Assembly: GCA_022494885.1 (NCBI GenBank)
Contig: JAGVSM010004543.1
Span: 46,032-110,031 of the forward strand
Direction of reading: 5' to 3'
Source: Micrasema longulum
Taxonomy: Eukaryota; Arthropoda; Insecta; Trichoptera; Brachycentridae
DNA length: 64,000 nucleotides
The notes below the pieces were generated by a model. The model did no database searches and was not told where the DNA came from. It was given only the letters and a program-made list of their open reading frames with translations. Numbering within the stretch: position 1 is the first letter of the stretch; each line of letters starts with the position of its first letter. Positions 1-10,680 of the stretch are shown here, piece by piece. Position numbers and translations under genes: made by a program.

Positions 1-344
1 TCACACGAGGTAGTATCATACAAGATAAATATAGCGCAGGAAATTGGTAAAATAAACCAAAGTAGGGAACAAAATGCCGAACACTCCTCTAGTGGAACGG
101 AAGGCCTGTTGACTTCTGCCAACACGCCGGCTTCTCCTGAAGAGTTTTAAGTGGTTTTCTCTCCACGTGAGCAAATGCTGAGAAGTTCCTGATTAACCCA
201 CATTAAAATACCCCTCCTGATCCCAATAGTTTAGATAAATTTTAAGATATTTAATTGCAGAAAAATCCACTTTTTGAAATATAAACCTTGTATATTGTAA
301 GCAAGGTAAATAATAAAGCAACTCACATATAAAAATAAAAAAAA

Positions 345-1130
345 AGCATACAGATTTCGCTTCCTTTACATGCATACATCTTCTCATGCACGCGCACCGA
401 TTATTCCGACTTTTGACATGTCCATCTTCAAGTATTTGTTGGATTTGGTCATGCCATGTCTTTCTCAGTCTTCTTCTATTTCTCCATCCATCGACATTTG
501 CATTGTAAATGTGCTTGACCGTTCTATCGCTGTCTATTCGCACATGTCCTAACCAGCGCAGAGCTCCTTTCTTGGTTTTGTCGATAATGCTTATCTCAGC
601 CTTACATAATGTACGGATTTAAACATTTGTGCATCTATCGTACATAGTTTTACCACACATTCGCCTGAGTGTTCGCATTTCGACAGAATCAACGTACTTC
701 CACCCCTTTTTTTCCTAGTCCATACTTCGCTCCCATACATCAGGGTCGGGACCAGAACTTCATTGTGAACTGATAATTTTGCCCCTTGCGACAAACATTC
801 CTTTGGCAAGGTTGATTTAAGTGCACCGATCACTCTGTTCCCGGCACTCACCCACCTTTCAATATCTTTCTCAGTCATTCCATCCATAGTTAACATACTT
901 CCCAGATACACATAGTCCTCTTCTTGTTGTTTTAGTATAACTTTATCCACAGTATTTTTACATTTAGTCATATTTTAATTTCTTTTAAAAACCATCACAT
1001 TCGATTTATCGACATTCATCAGCAAATCGCTTCCCTTGCATACATCGTAGACCTTTGTTACCAAGAATTGCAGTTCCTCTTTGTTGTTAACGGGAAGCAC
1101 GGCATCATCAGCGTACAAAGGACAATTTAC
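345..1130 (-). mobile_element. RTE-like LINE, 5'-truncated, decayed RT C-terminal part (copy 1)
   Basis: Read on the minus strand, a broken frame runs from an RT motif C (YADD, encoded at about 1104-1115) through YLGSMLTMDG, a block reading VLVPTLMYGSEVW, and a basic C-terminal region with RKTWHDQI and SRNNRCACMRRCM. This order (RT palm end, HNG-VL-PTLMYGSE-W, RNRRACM-type tail) is the usual 3' half of RTE-like LINE ORF2 proteins in invertebrates. Stops and frameshifts interrupt it several times (for example between the MTKCKN segment and the YADD segment), so it is dead. The 5' part of ORF2, including the endonuclease, is absent, as expected from incomplete target-primed reverse transcription. 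Related copies lie at 2.9, 21.1, 43.8 and 61.2 kb. Clade assignment within RTE-like LINEs is an inference. Confidence 0.85.
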
Positions 1131-1554
1131 ATTTACATTGACAAAAAAAAAAAGAAATGAAAAAAATATTTTATTATTTTATGTCGATAAACATTGGAGC
1201 CGGGCGGACGTCGCGTTATTTAAGGTATAAAATACCTAACTTACACTAGAGAGTTCTATAGTATTCTAGGCAAGCAGATAGACATAATATGACAATACCG
1301 CATACGGGTGAAAATAAACCTGCACTGCATGAAACTACTGCACCCTCTAAACATTTTACATAATTTATGTCAGCTCGGTGTAGACTCGTGGTAGCCATTG
1401 ATGATAACCACCCCTTTATTTTGTAAAACGTTATTCTGACAATACGGTAATATTATAAATTAAACTCAAATAATTGTATTACAACGATTGAAATAACTTT
1501 TTCAAGGCATGCTGAAAAATAAAGCCGGGATAATATATTTTAGTCAGAACATTA
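1131..1554. other. Unassigned AT-rich stretch
   Basis: No protein-like frame is supported. The stretch starts with an A-rich run that may be the flank of the LINE to its left, and contains a short GC-richer patch near 1198-1215 and a small hairpin-like segment near 1390-1412 (GGTAGCC...). I see nothing diagnostic. Confidence 0.5.
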
Positions 1555-1600
1555 AAAGATCTCGTGTTCGATTTCTGACATAGTTGACATGAAAACTCTA
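1555..1600 (+). repeat. Fragment of tRNA-derived SINE family 2
   Basis: About 45 bases match the B-box and following part of the tRNA-headed SINE family seen at 20.2 and 46.7 kb (pattern GATCTCG-GTTCGAT followed by a TTGAYATGAAA-like linker). The A-box part and the 3' body are missing, so this is a relic. Confidence 0.45.
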
Positions 1601-1639
1601 AACTTCACTGTCAAATAAAAAAATAATTAACAAATAAAA

Positions 1640-2200
1640 AAAGTAAATAGGGACTTCGTACTGTCCATGAGCTCTGTAGCTGCAAGACGTGCATCTAGTT
1701 CCTTTATATCATAATCACGTTTTAGCAGAAACACTTTAAAAATTTACTTTTTTGTTTAATGTTTAATTTTGTAAATTTATTGATAATTTTAAGATGCTAG
1801 AATTTCATTCGTCCATGCACTTTGTAGCTGTAAGACGATTAGTAATCTAGCTTCAAAAGGTAAATATTATCAACTATCAAATATCTAAATTTAGTAAATG
1901 GGACCTAGAATTTCAACCGTCCATGCGATCAGTAGCTGCAAGACTTGTTGTAATCTAAGTTCTATTTTTATAAATTTGTTTTTTATTTCGTTTTTCAAAT
2001 GATCACTTAAACTCTATACTTCATTGTAAAATAAAATAAAATATAAAAATGTAAATAGGGGCTGGATTTCTTACTGTCCATGCGTTCTGTAGCTGCAAGA
2101 CTTGCTGAGATATTTATATATTGTACAACGCCCTTGATTTCATGATTTTCACAAAAATGGCGTTGTAAAATTATCCATATATATCTATAAATATTTTTTT
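1640..2200 (+). mobile_element. Modular non-autonomous element with L2-type 3' tail (copy 1)
   Basis: Four degenerate modules, each containing a block like GTCCATGCGCTCTGTAGCTG followed by CAAGAC, are centred near 1681, 1829, 1938 and 2094. The element ends in a structured tail (2120-2195) with ACGCCCTTGA and a partner GGCGTTG that can pair to form a hairpin. The same arrangement recurs at 19.7-20.2 and 52.0-52.6 kb, and the tail matches the 3' end of the CR1/L2-type LINE at 3.9-5.2 kb. No open protein of its own is supported. I infer a SINE-like or deletion-derived parasite of that LINE. In this copy the hairpin bases differ from other copies on both sides of the stem in a compensating way. 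Confidence 0.7.
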
Positions 2201-2324
2201 AATACAAAGGTTTTTTTTACACCAAAATATTTTAAGTAGGTTCTGAAGTGTAAGGTTTGTGGTAAACGTGTCTTCTAAGTCCACAGGGCACATTTAAATT
2301 ACGGTGGATTATTATTATTACATT

Positions 2325-2465
2325 ACAATACTTTGAGTTTGCCCAAATGTTTGTAGACAAAAGAGTGGATTTCAACCCTGAGGGAGTCATTAAGATAATA
2401 TCAACAAAGATGGAGAAAATTTCCCTTCTATAAAATTTTCTCCATTTCTGTTGTAATTTATTAAT
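2325..2465 (+). repeat. Family R repeat, partial foldback copy
   Basis: Begins with the family R terminus ACAATA-TTTGAGTTTG and continues through the block with TTTGTAGACAA and the GGGAGTC segment. It then contains GATGGAGAAAATTT followed by its own inverted copy (AAATTTTCTCCAT near 2434-2450), so the internal part is folded back on itself. The family occurs at more than a dozen places in the window. Confidence 0.7.
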
Positions 2466-2911
2466 TTATTACATTCATTAAATGCAGCTTTTCCTTTTCA
2501 ATGGCAACTCTCGGAAAGCAAGAAAGAATCGAGTAGAAATAAGTCGGGCCATGGTGTACTAGTTAGCGTGTTTGAATGCAAATAAATAAATAAAGGAACG
2601 GACTCATTTAGGGTACATAAGATGTAAATTTTGATGGTTGGGTATTTCTCAACTGCTCTCTCGAAAATACCTCCCGATACTGTGCGAAAAGACCGCTGCA
2701 CGTTATAATAGTTGTGCCTAACTAAAATCAACGTTTCGCTGTCCCGTTTTCCACACCCCAGATATCAGAATGACATTTTCTGTATCGGTACTTTTTCTGT
2801 TTTTAAAAAGTATTTTTCATATTGGTGTGTCGCACTTCCGAAACTGGGCATTAAAGACGATTTATCAAAAAATCAAAGCAATAGAGACACGCCAATGGTA
2901 AATGTCAATCA
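2466..2911. other. Unassigned stretch with short A-rich tail
   Basis: No supported gene. A tail-like AAATAAATAAATAAAG run at 2580-2596 suggests the 3' end of an unrecognised retroelement on the plus strand. The rest has no recognised similarity. Confidence 0.4.
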
Positions 2912-3359
2912 ATCAAAGCCGAGTGAACGCGGTTGAAATGCGATCTCTTGTGGACGAATGTGTGGGAAATCAATGTATGACAGGGTTACGACTGATGAAA
3001 TCAGGCGAGAGTGTAAATCCGAGTCGAGTATAACTGATAAGATTAAGAAAGGGTCTCTGAGATGGTTTGGTCATGTATAATGAACGGATGACGAAAGAAT
3101 GGTAAAACGAGTATACATGGCGAAAATGAACGGTAACGTGAGACGAGGACGACCAAGGAAGACGTGGCATGATCAGATAAACCAAAATCTTAAGTCTGGT
3201 CATGTCAAAAGCAGACAGAACCGAAGGGCATGTATGACAAGATGTATGAATGTGGAAGAAGCTAGGAATATATGCCGGGATAGACGTGTGTGGCGGTCCA
3301 TTCTATCTGCATACTACTACGGGGAAATGGCGTGATGGTAGTAGTAGTAGTAGTAGTAG
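2912..3359 (+). mobile_element. RTE-like LINE 3' end with GTA-repeat tail (copy 2)
   Basis: A broken plus-strand frame encodes NAVEMRSL, then KGSLRWFGHV, then RGRPRKTWHDQI, KSRQNRRACMTRCMNVEEA and RRVWRSILSAYYYG, which is the C-terminal end of the same RTE-like ORF2 as at 0.3-1.1 kb. A stop pair interrupts it near 3078. The copy ends in a microsatellite tail of (GTA)n at 3338-3359, a tail type used by RTE elements. A 150-bp copy of exactly this 3' end, in the opposite orientation, is at 61.2 kb. Confidence 0.85.
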
Positions 3360-3464
3360 CCAAGGTTTATGAATAGAAATCTAGGTAAAAAAATTGACAA
3401 CCCAGTAAAAATACAAGTAAAAAAATAAATAAAACCAGTAAAAATAGCAGAAAAATGCATCATG

Positions 3465-3805
3465 AAGATCATTCTCAAAAAACCCTCGGGGTATTCAACG
3501 GTGGATCTATTCGCTGAGTTGAAGATATTGGATGTAAGACAATTGTTTGTGAGGTGCCTACTACTTAAATTTAATGATAAATTAAGTGAGGTCAAAAGAA
3601 CCTAACAAAATATAAACACTCGTTCAGCAACACAAATTAACTGTACTGTCCCATTTGTATCAACCGCCTTTGGTTAAAAGCAATACAACGTAATTGCTCC
3701 AAAAATATTTCATGATTTATTGCCAAATACAAAAGACTCAAAATGCAAAAACAAATTTTAAAATAAAAATAACTGCACATATAAAAAGTGTAGCGAGAGA
3801 TTTTT
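3465..3805 (+). mobile_element. LINE C-terminal fragment (decayed)
   Basis: Short plus-strand reading segments encode VDLFAELKILDV-QLFV and, further on with frame changes, NTRSATQINCTVPF and NVIAPKIFHDLLPN. This order (ELKIL-V-LF, then NTR-T-I-VP, then a G/A-P-LFN-LP block) is the standard tail of many CR1/BovB-like LINE reverse transcriptases. It is broken by stops. No clear 3' tail or target duplication was found. Confidence 0.55.
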
Positions 3806-3929
3806 TGAAAATATATGTAAATCAATAAACGTAGTACTTTACACATATTATTTATCTTTTTATGTATTTCTTTGCTTTATATTTGTTTTATTATATATTG
3901 CACCATATTATTTATGTTTAAATAACATG

Positions 3930-5160
3930 TATTCTTTATTTATTTATTTATTTATTGTGGATAACTTATATAGCGCCATTTTCGTAATAAAATACCTCAA
4001 GGGCGCTTTACATGGTGATTCTATTGTTAAGTTAATTTAATTGAAGCTTTTAAATTTGTAATTTAATTAAAATAATTTATTTTGTTGTCACGTGCTACGG
4101 ATTTATTCAAATGATTTAGAGAACAAGTGGGTTTTAAGTTTTTTCCGAAACATCACTTCACTTTCACAGCTCGCACCTCTGCTGGGAGAGCATTCCATGC
4201 CATAGGGCCTGCGACCGCAAATGCGCGTTCACTAAATTTAGTGCGCTGTTTGCGTAGAGGTATAATAACTTTTCCTCTCGCCGTAGACGTAGCTGATCTA
4301 AGCGTGAGACGCCTGTCAGCTAGTTCATCTGGAATGCATAGTTCCCTTAGATATTCCGGAGCAGAGTTGTGCAGTGACTTATACATAAGCCAACAGAGTT
4401 TGTATTCGACCCTCTGTGGAAAACGTAGCCAGTGTAGTTCCCGAAGTAGTGGAGTGATATGACTGAACTTAGAGATTCCGAAAATAAGTCTCGCTGCGGC
4501 ATTCAATACAGATTGTAGGCGAGTCATTTTGTTCATTGGTAGACCTGCATAGATACCATTACAATAATCGACTCTAGACACTACAAACGCATTTATTAAT
4601 TGACGGGCGGCATCAACCGGCAAATTTTTTGTATGCATTTAATTTGTCTCAGCTGGTAGAAGCATGAACTTATCGTTCTATTAATTTGAGCGTCAAGAGA
4701 TAGGTCAGAATTGAGTAAAACTCCCAGTAGTTTAACGGTGGGTAAAACGGCACTCCCTACATTGGGTAGAGCCGTATCCTGGATCAAATTCTGTCGTCTG
4801 GCTGAAGCCACCCACAGTTGTTCAGTTTTTGATGGGTTTAATGTTAGTCTGTTTTCAGCCATCCAGTTTCCTATTTTCTTGATGCATCCATCAATTAAAT
4901 TGACAAGCACACTTCTCTCGCCTGGTTTGCAATAAAAATAAATCTGCGTATCATCTGCATAGCAGTGCGACCACAATCCACATTCTTTGATAATGTTCTC
5001 TATATCTTTAGTGTAAAGGAGATAGAGCAGTGGTCCGAGTACTGACGCTTGAGGCACTCCTGTAGACACCCGAAAGTTGGTTGAGCTTTTACCCTGGAAC
5101 ACGACTGCATATTCTCTTTTATTAAGATATGAACTGAACCACATATATTCTTGGCACATA
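3930..5160 (-). mobile_element. CR1/L2-type LINE (family A), 5'-truncated, one frameshift
   Basis: On the minus strand, 4596-5159 encodes the RT core: a GVPQASVLGPLLYLLY block (motif B, normally GVPQGS), then CYADDTQIY (motif C, codons near 4950-4961), then a thumb with LTLNPSKTEQLW. A frameshift near 4630 leads into 4153-4638, which encodes INAFVVSRVDYCN, RLQSVLNAAARLIF, LHWLRFPQRVEYKLC and the terminal ERAFAVAGPMAWNALP block. This is the classical CR1/L2-like C terminus. The 3' untranslated tail reads into an AGCGCC hairpin at 3972-4012 and a TAAA-rich end near 3935-3955. The endonuclease and N-terminal RT are missing. The shared 3' tail with the modular elements suggests this family supplied the RT for them. 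Confidence 0.9.
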
Positions 5161-5460
5161 TGTATACTTTATAATTGTATAATAATGATTTTTAATTTCT
5201 TTAGCTTTAGATTAGCTAGGCATTTATAATTAAGTAATTTTAGTTTTTCTTTTATATGTTAATTTTTTATTAGTATAGGACTACTTACGCTCTAAAGATA
5301 AAAAATCTCCATCTTAGAACAGGCTGTGCCATGTTAGATGGAGACTATCATAAACAGAGAACACTCCGTTTTCATTTTACATTAATTGGTTTTATGTAGA
5401 TTCCCTGTTATTAAGTAAGTACATTTTTTTTTGCAATAAATTTATAAATAATAATAAATC
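5161..5460 (+). repeat. Retroelement 3' UTR-like segment with hairpin
   Basis: Contains an imperfect hairpin, CTCCATCTTA (5307-5316) against TTAGATGGAG (5334-5343), and ends in an AATAAATTTATAAATAATAA-type tail near 5438-5458. This looks like the 3' untranslated end of a LINE on the plus strand, comparable to the hairpin-plus-tail at 61.0-61.1 kb. No coding part is recognisable. Confidence 0.4.
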
Positions 5461-6190
5461 GAATTCTCAAATAATATTAAATGTGACCCCACCCTATTCC
5501 CTTTTAATCCTAGCAGTATTTTGACACTCACAAACAAAAAAACACGGCATAATTGAGTTTAAATCTACAGTTACGTACTTAGCGACGTCTACAGAGTTAC
5601 TAACGGCCGAAACGTAAAACTACTAATTTATGAGTAGAACCCTGCGAAGATATAATAAAAAAAAATAAACAATAAAAATCAATCCACGCTGTGTAATTTT
5701 ATCGTGCCGTGTGTATTTTTACGATCATCTGAAATGGGCCATGCACTGCATATACAAGTATGTATGTATATGTCGCTTTTAGTGTACCGTACACTGTATA
5801 CAGTACAGTGGGGTAGGTTCCACGATCATTTGACATATTTCACACGGGCGGGGTGTCTATATATCCCTCCCCGCACAGTTCCACTAGTCTAGTAACCCGA
5901 GCAAATTTATTGGCCGCGTGCAGCTGAAATATTTGGCGGATTCGATTTGCGGAGCCGAGTAGTGACGTCATACAAATGCAATGTATCGGGAAACGAGGTA
6001 ATGTCGCGGAAAGAGTGGATCGGGGACTTATTTCCTAATCTCAACCCGCGACAACGGTGGCTCGGGCGTCGGGAGTTATCACGGCGGACGATAAAAGAAA
6101 ATATAGCTATTTTATTTACACGTGGAAATAATGCATTTCCTAATACATTTGTTGATTTTTCATCAGAAATATTCGACATCTAAAGCAAAC
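5461..6190. other. GC-richer non-repetitive block, candidate conserved non-coding sequence
   Basis: Between about 5690 and 6110 the base composition rises above its surroundings and the segment shows no resemblance to the repeat families elsewhere in the window. It contains TGACGTCA (5964-5971, a CRE-like palindrome) and CACGTGG near 6119-6126. Short frames here on both strands overlap each other and show no recognised domain, so I do not call a gene. It could be a regulatory element or a unique old repeat. Confidence 0.35.
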
Positions 6191-6194
6191 ACGT

Positions 6195-6345
6195 GGATAT
6201 TAGTATGCTGTTTGTAATATTAGTATTAACTGTATTTTGTGCTTACCTACCGTATTATTTGGGACTGGTTGTACATTATTCGTTTAACGTATTAATTAAA
6301 ATATATTTTTTTCAGAACTAGGTTTTCTTTACTATCTTCTTTATA
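6195..6345 (+). repeat. Family G LINE 3' UTR fragment
   Basis: Matches the 3' untranslated region of the LINE at 36.8-38.3 kb: a TATTTTGTG-TTACCTACYGTAT segment, then GGGACT-GT-CACATTATTCRTT, then a CAGAAYWRGGTTTT segment. Only about 150 bases remain and no coding sequence is attached. Confidence 0.6.
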
Positions 6346-6369
6346 CATATAATTTTTCAGGGCATGTGG

Positions 6370-6615
6370 TGTCATTTAACTCCTTCTGAACGGCTCAACC
6401 AATTTACGTGCGGTATTTTGCATAATAATGAGCTTTGCGCTGTGCATGTTTGTAGATGTAAAATCTTGAATCTAATGTGTAAAAAAAAAAGTTAGAAGCA
6501 TAAACGTTTTATTCATCGACCTACCGGGGTTGCATTCGACGAGAATCCTTTTAATAAAAAATTGGGAAGATGTTATTTTTTGCAAATAAAAAAAGTTTGT
6601 ATTTGTAGGCAAACA
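6370..6615 (+). repeat. Dispersed repeat family J (copy 1)
   Basis: A stretch containing GAAGCATAAACG, CATCGACCTACCGGGGTTGC and ATTCGAC followed by an AT-rich tail matches 13300-13420 over roughly 110 bases with moderate divergence. The segment before it (CTTCTGAACGGCTCAACCAA near 6383) resembles 3' ends of RTE-like elements in insects, but that is from memory of the general pattern. No coding capacity. Confidence 0.4.
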
Positions 6616-6664
6616 GAACTAGTTTTGCGTGGATCTCAATCAGATTCTTTCCAAATTCTTTATA

Positions 6665-6885
6665 GTTTCTGCCCATTTATTTGTTTTTACGGGAGGAAAT
6701 GTGGATGTTTAAACATGGGCTGAATGGTTATTGTTACACAGTTCGTAAAGTGACCACTTAAACAAGCCAATTACGGGACATGCCCTGTAAATGCCTAGAC
6801 TTCCATATTGCCTCCTCAGAAATGTCTTCCCAACCCGTTGCAACAAATGTACATCTTGATAACTTCCTAGGGAGGAAATCCAACG
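6665..6885 (-). repeat. Family R repeat, partial copy
   Basis: Contains the family R core in minus orientation: GTTACACAGT-TAAAGTG-CCACTTAAAC, CCAATTACGGGACAT, CCTGTAAATGCCTAGACTTCC, and ends with the CCTAGGGAGG-AATCC segment. Diverged from the other copies. Confidence 0.7.
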
Positions 6886-6899
6886 TTTTACGTACATTT

Positions 6900-7560
6900 G
6901 AGCAAACTAAAAAAAGTTTTGAAATAATGCTAAAATATAAAATAAAATAAATACTTCTCTTATGTGGAAAGGATCAGCTCATTCATCACCTTGTCAAAGG
7001 GGGTTATAATAATGATTAGGAGAAATGTTTCCTTAGGCGAATTACGGGGCGATTTAATTTGGGTATTGCGTGATAGAAAATAAATTAATTCATAAAAGAT
7101 TAATTAAGCTCTATAAAAGTAAGCCAACTATCAACTGCTCACGTGCCTAATTAACGGAGTTGTAACTCATTCGAATCACAAAAGGGAAATAGCACATACT
7201 ATGAATACCGATGAAGGGATGCAGAATAATTTATAGTATTTTTAAAATCAATATGGATATCTGGTGAGTAACGTTTTTATACTTAACTTTGAAAAAGGAA
7301 TTATAAAAAAATATGTCACTAGAAAAACGCGACATGTTTGGTATTGATAATTGTGACGTCAAGATTCGTGACGATGTTCTATAAAAATTTAAGCGGTCAG
7401 AAACAAAGTTAAAAATAAACATGAATCGTGACGTCTTAGAGGCGTGGCCAATGCAATGACCGTTTTTGCTGGAATCCAAAATGACAATTTAAAAAATGTT
7501 TTTTTGCTGGTAATAAGTAGCAAAATCTATTTTTTTTGTTTGATAGTATTTGATAGACCC
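6900..7560. other. Unassigned AT-rich stretch
   Basis: No gene or known repeat is recognised. There is a patch with two copies of a CGTGACG-like word at 7368-7375 and 7425-7432 separated by about 57 bases. Nothing else stands out. Confidence 0.4.
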
Positions 7561-7800
7561 TTTTTAACAAATTACAACAGGGGTGGAAAATACCTTAAAG
7601 AAGGGAATATGGAAGTCTAGGCATTTACAGGGCTAATGACTTGTCGTTGGCTGGTTTAAGTGGCCACTTTACACACTGTGTAACATTCACCATTTTGCCT
7701 ATGTTTGAACATCCATACTTTTTCAATTCTTCCATCTGTTGATTTTAGTGAAGTAAAAGAGCTGATACTTCCCTATTTCGTTATACACCTAAACCCAAAT
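7561..7800 (+). repeat. Family R repeat, well preserved core
   Basis: Plus orientation. Contains ACAAATTACAACAGGGGTGG, GAAGTCTAGGCATTTACAGG, GGTTTAAGTGGCCACTTTAC, TTTTGCCTATGTTTGAACAT and the distal block TGAAGTAAAAGAGCTGA. The outer terminal block is missing at both ends. Confidence 0.75.
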
Positions 7801-7849
7801 TATGCGACGTCTCAATGGAAATAGTCTACTTAGTTTTAGATTCTCTAGA

Positions 7850-8010
7850 GCTGTTCATGCGGCCTTTTGGAGTAGTTTTCAATGCATTCGTCTACCATGC
7901 AAGAGGTCTCGGGTTCGAATCTCGACATAGTTCACAAGAAATATTTATTTTAAAATGCTATATACACTACAATATTTCATAGTCCCTAGACTGGCACATC
8001 TTACCTACAT
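7850..8010 (+). repeat. tRNA-derived SINE family 2 (5' part)
   Basis: Contains a well preserved B-box region (GGTCTCGGGTTCGAATC, 7905-7921) preceded by a tRNA-like anticodon arm, then the family-specific linker leading to ATATTTATTTT and ACAATATTTCATAGTCCCTAG. The 3' body and ATG-repeat tail are not present. RNA polymerase III box sequences are the basis for the SINE call. Confidence 0.65.
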
Positions 8011-8329
8011 GTTTCTCTTACTCAGATATTTATCTTATGTTTTTCAAAGACTGAAAAATATCTCAACCAAAGAAAAATAAAAAAAAGCATATTACGCTTT
8101 AATCCAGTCTTCGATAACAAATGGTATAATAGGGTGGGGAGGAGTCTTGGACGCGCAAAGTTGCTCGATAGAAATTGCGTAGAAAAATGTTATTAAAATA
8201 ATTTACAAAAAACATCGATTATTTCCTAGTAATAAATTATACGTAGACAGTGTACTCCTTAGTTTTATAAAATTATATGTACTTCAGTGTCTGAAATAAT
8301 TTAAATCGTAATAGTAATAGATCCGATAG

Positions 8330-8500
8330 TGTACTGTCAGTTCCAGGATGCAGAACTAAATTCGCACAGAGACACCCCTTACATGTTGGTCCAAGATCCT
8401 TCAATCTTCTAACCAAGGAACTACAAAATATTAAATCACTGGTACAGTTCAAAGTAGGTTTGAGGTCTAGGATTATCATGGAAGGAGCAGATGGACACAT
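8330..8500 (+). mobile_element. LINE C-terminal fragment
   Basis: A short plus-strand frame encodes RTKFAQRHPLHVGPRSFNLL followed by TKELQNIKSLVQFKVGLRSR. The G-PRSFN-L-EL-NI-SL-QFK pattern is the extreme C terminus of CR1/Jockey-like LINE reverse transcriptases. It abuts a minus-strand LINE fragment on its right. Confidence 0.6.
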
Positions 8501-9040
8501 TTTATTTATTTAACTTTTTGTACATGATGTTATTTGTACATTGGCAGGCTTATTGCCAAATGGCAATTTCTTCCAACCAACCAATAAAATAAAAGTTTTA
8601 TTTCTATAATTCAAGTTACAGAACATATTCAATAGAAAAAGCATATAAAAAGCTAAAGATATATAAACATATAAATAAACATATTTGTTTATAAATTACC
8701 TCAATTCAAAACTATTACTCAATGGGAAAAAGGAAAAAAGAGGAAAGAAAAAAGGAAAGGAGGAGAGATTAAGGAAGAGAAAGTAGATGTTTTTTCAGAC
8801 GTGATTAAAACAGAGATAATGTAGTAACATCTTTGATGGTGGATGGGAGATGATTCCACAGTCGAGCCGCATGGACACTATATGAGTTAGAGAAGAAAGG
8901 GGAATTGTGGATGGGTATTAAGAGAGTGCCTTGAGAATTAGAACGAAGAGGTAAACCATGAACTGATAAGCGTTGAATTTTTTCATGCAGGTATATAGGA
9001 GCGTTAGGACTATGAAGTACATTGAACAGAAGTGAGTTTA
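8501..9040 (-). mobile_element. LINE C-terminal fragment with 3' UTR (family E-like)
   Basis: On the minus strand, 8820-9040 encodes NVLHSPNAPIYLHEKIQRLS, VHGLPLRSNSQGTLLIP and HAARLWNHLPSTIKDVT, a clear CR1/Jockey RT C terminus (RLWN-LPSTIK). The 3' untranslated part runs to 8505 and ends in an AAATAAATAAAA-type tail. Contains the GCCAAATGGCAATTTCTTCC segment, which corresponds to AAGGCAATTTCTTCCTACC in the related elements at 42.3 and 57.6 kb. Confidence 0.8.
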
Positions 9041-9115
9041 TTAATAATAATAATAATTATGGATATTTTATATAGCTCTATTTTCGTAATATAATACCTC
9101 AAGGGCGCTTTACAA
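9041..9115 (-). repeat. L2-type structured 3' tail
   Basis: An ATAATAATAATA run followed by the shared tail ATTTTCGTAATATAATACC-TCAAGGGCGCTTTA in minus orientation. One side of the hairpin stem is mutated (AGCTCT instead of AGCGCC), so the structure has decayed here. Only the tail is present. Confidence 0.7.
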
Positions 9116-9481
9116 AGTGAGACGTGTGTCTTTCTTCATTTTTTAAAAATCTTATTAAGCAAAAATGTCATATTTATTTTTAATCAAACCGCGAAAATAA
9201 CAATAACATAGAAACATTTACTCGTGGCCGTGATGTCACAGTAGTCTTTTATCTCTCTTATTTTTAAAAATTATGAAGTTTTTTTTTGTAATCTTCAAAT
9301 GGACATTTTTACACTGGATTCGGAAAATAAAATTTGTATAACTATGCTGACTTCAAATACAAAAAAAAAAAAACTTTTCTACGCGAAGAATGAATTTGAC
9401 GCCAATACAGTGATAAATCCATATGAGAGAGAGCACGAAGATACAACCCAAGAGAGAGCAACAAAGAAGACAGAGACGCTG

Positions 9482-9675
9482 TTTTTTTTTTTTTTTTAAA
9501 TAAATATTTGCGTTCTTATGATTTACCCAAATATTTCATTTTGAGGGCCATTTTCAACGAGTTATAAATAACTCACTATTAGAAAATGGAATCAAGTTGG
9601 GGTAAAGTGGGATTCGAACCACAGACCTTCGGTCCGTGAGTCCGAGACACTAGCCACAGGACCACAACCCAATCC
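9482..9675 (-). repeat. tRNA-derived SINE family 1 (copy 1)
   Basis: On the minus strand the element starts GGATTGGGTTGTGGTCCTG, with a tRNA-like A-box region (TGGCTAGTGTC), a B box GGTTCGAATCC, then a short body with ACTCGTTGAAAATGGCCC and AAGAACGCAAATATTT, and a poly-A tail (T run at 9482-9497 on the plus strand). Two further copies are at 11.3 and 11.9 kb. It has no protein. Head, body, poly-A order is that of a LINE-mobilised SINE; the partner LINE is not identified. Confidence 0.85.
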
Positions 9676-9689
9676 TGTTTTGAAGCTTG

Positions 9690-10680
9690 TATTTGTGTGA
9701 AATAGATTCAGTCGGTTATTGACAGTGATGGGAGGTACACGCATGTAAGAGATGACCGGTGTATTTGTGATTTTTAAATAATTTTGCTATAACGGGGCTT
9801 AATTGTATGTTTATTTTTATTAATTATTAAGTATGTAACCATGTTTTTTTTTTCAAATGTCTAAACTTTAGAATAGTCTGTCTTTTACTAGTGGTAACAC
9901 GATGTCACATCACCGGGTGTAAAGGAATTATTTATTACAGTTTTAAAAACTTTCAGTGTACCTCTCACAGTAGTATTTTTAATTTGTTATTGATCAAATA
10001 CACGTGGTCAGCACAATCATCTTATTTTAGTGTTGCAGCAAGATAGTGAAAGGATACAGAGTTAGTTCTAAATTGAGACGGTGACCATATGTCCCAAATC
10101 CCGCTTCGAAATGGAAGAAAACCGTACTTACACAAACAAAATATCAACGACACAAATAATAAACAGTATGGTAGATTGTTCAGACAGCCGGAACGAATGA
10201 AAAAAGATATCATTCAATGTGGCGTGTGGTTATTCAGCCAAAATGCAATACAACAGTTAGCCGTTTATCCAATCGTCGATTGATCCTTTAACAATGCGGA
10301 GCCGTTTTATAATTTGGCTAGCCAATATGTATTTTCTAGCAAGTCGGGCCATAAAAATTATAATTGTGCTCTAATAAAATGGTGTATTGTGTGTACAAAA
10401 TAAATACACGTAAAAGCAACAAATGCTCAACATACTGAGAACATTATTGCAAAAAAATATGTATTTACTTTACTTATGTACTATAATGACATTTTCACAA
10501 TATACAGAGATGATTCAAACATCAGAGATGACCTGAACGCAACTGCTCTAACCATTGAGGTGATCGCTGAATAAGATTGTTGCTGATTAAATTATCTACC
10601 GAATAGAAATACGTACGAATTATTTTATATAATCGATAAAAGACTGAAGTAGAAAATAAGAGGAACATTAATATCTCTTC
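9690..10680. other. Unassigned stretch
   Basis: No gene supported. A GC-richer patch lies around 10240-10330. Overlapping short frames on both strands between 10022 and 10283 have no recognisable domain. Nothing repetitive recognised. Confidence 0.4.

Noticed and set aside
5907..6183. Coding exon in the GC-richer block (frames of 90 and 78 codons on opposite strands)
   Set aside because: Mutually overlapping antisense frames, no domain and no splice-site arrangement that I could defend.
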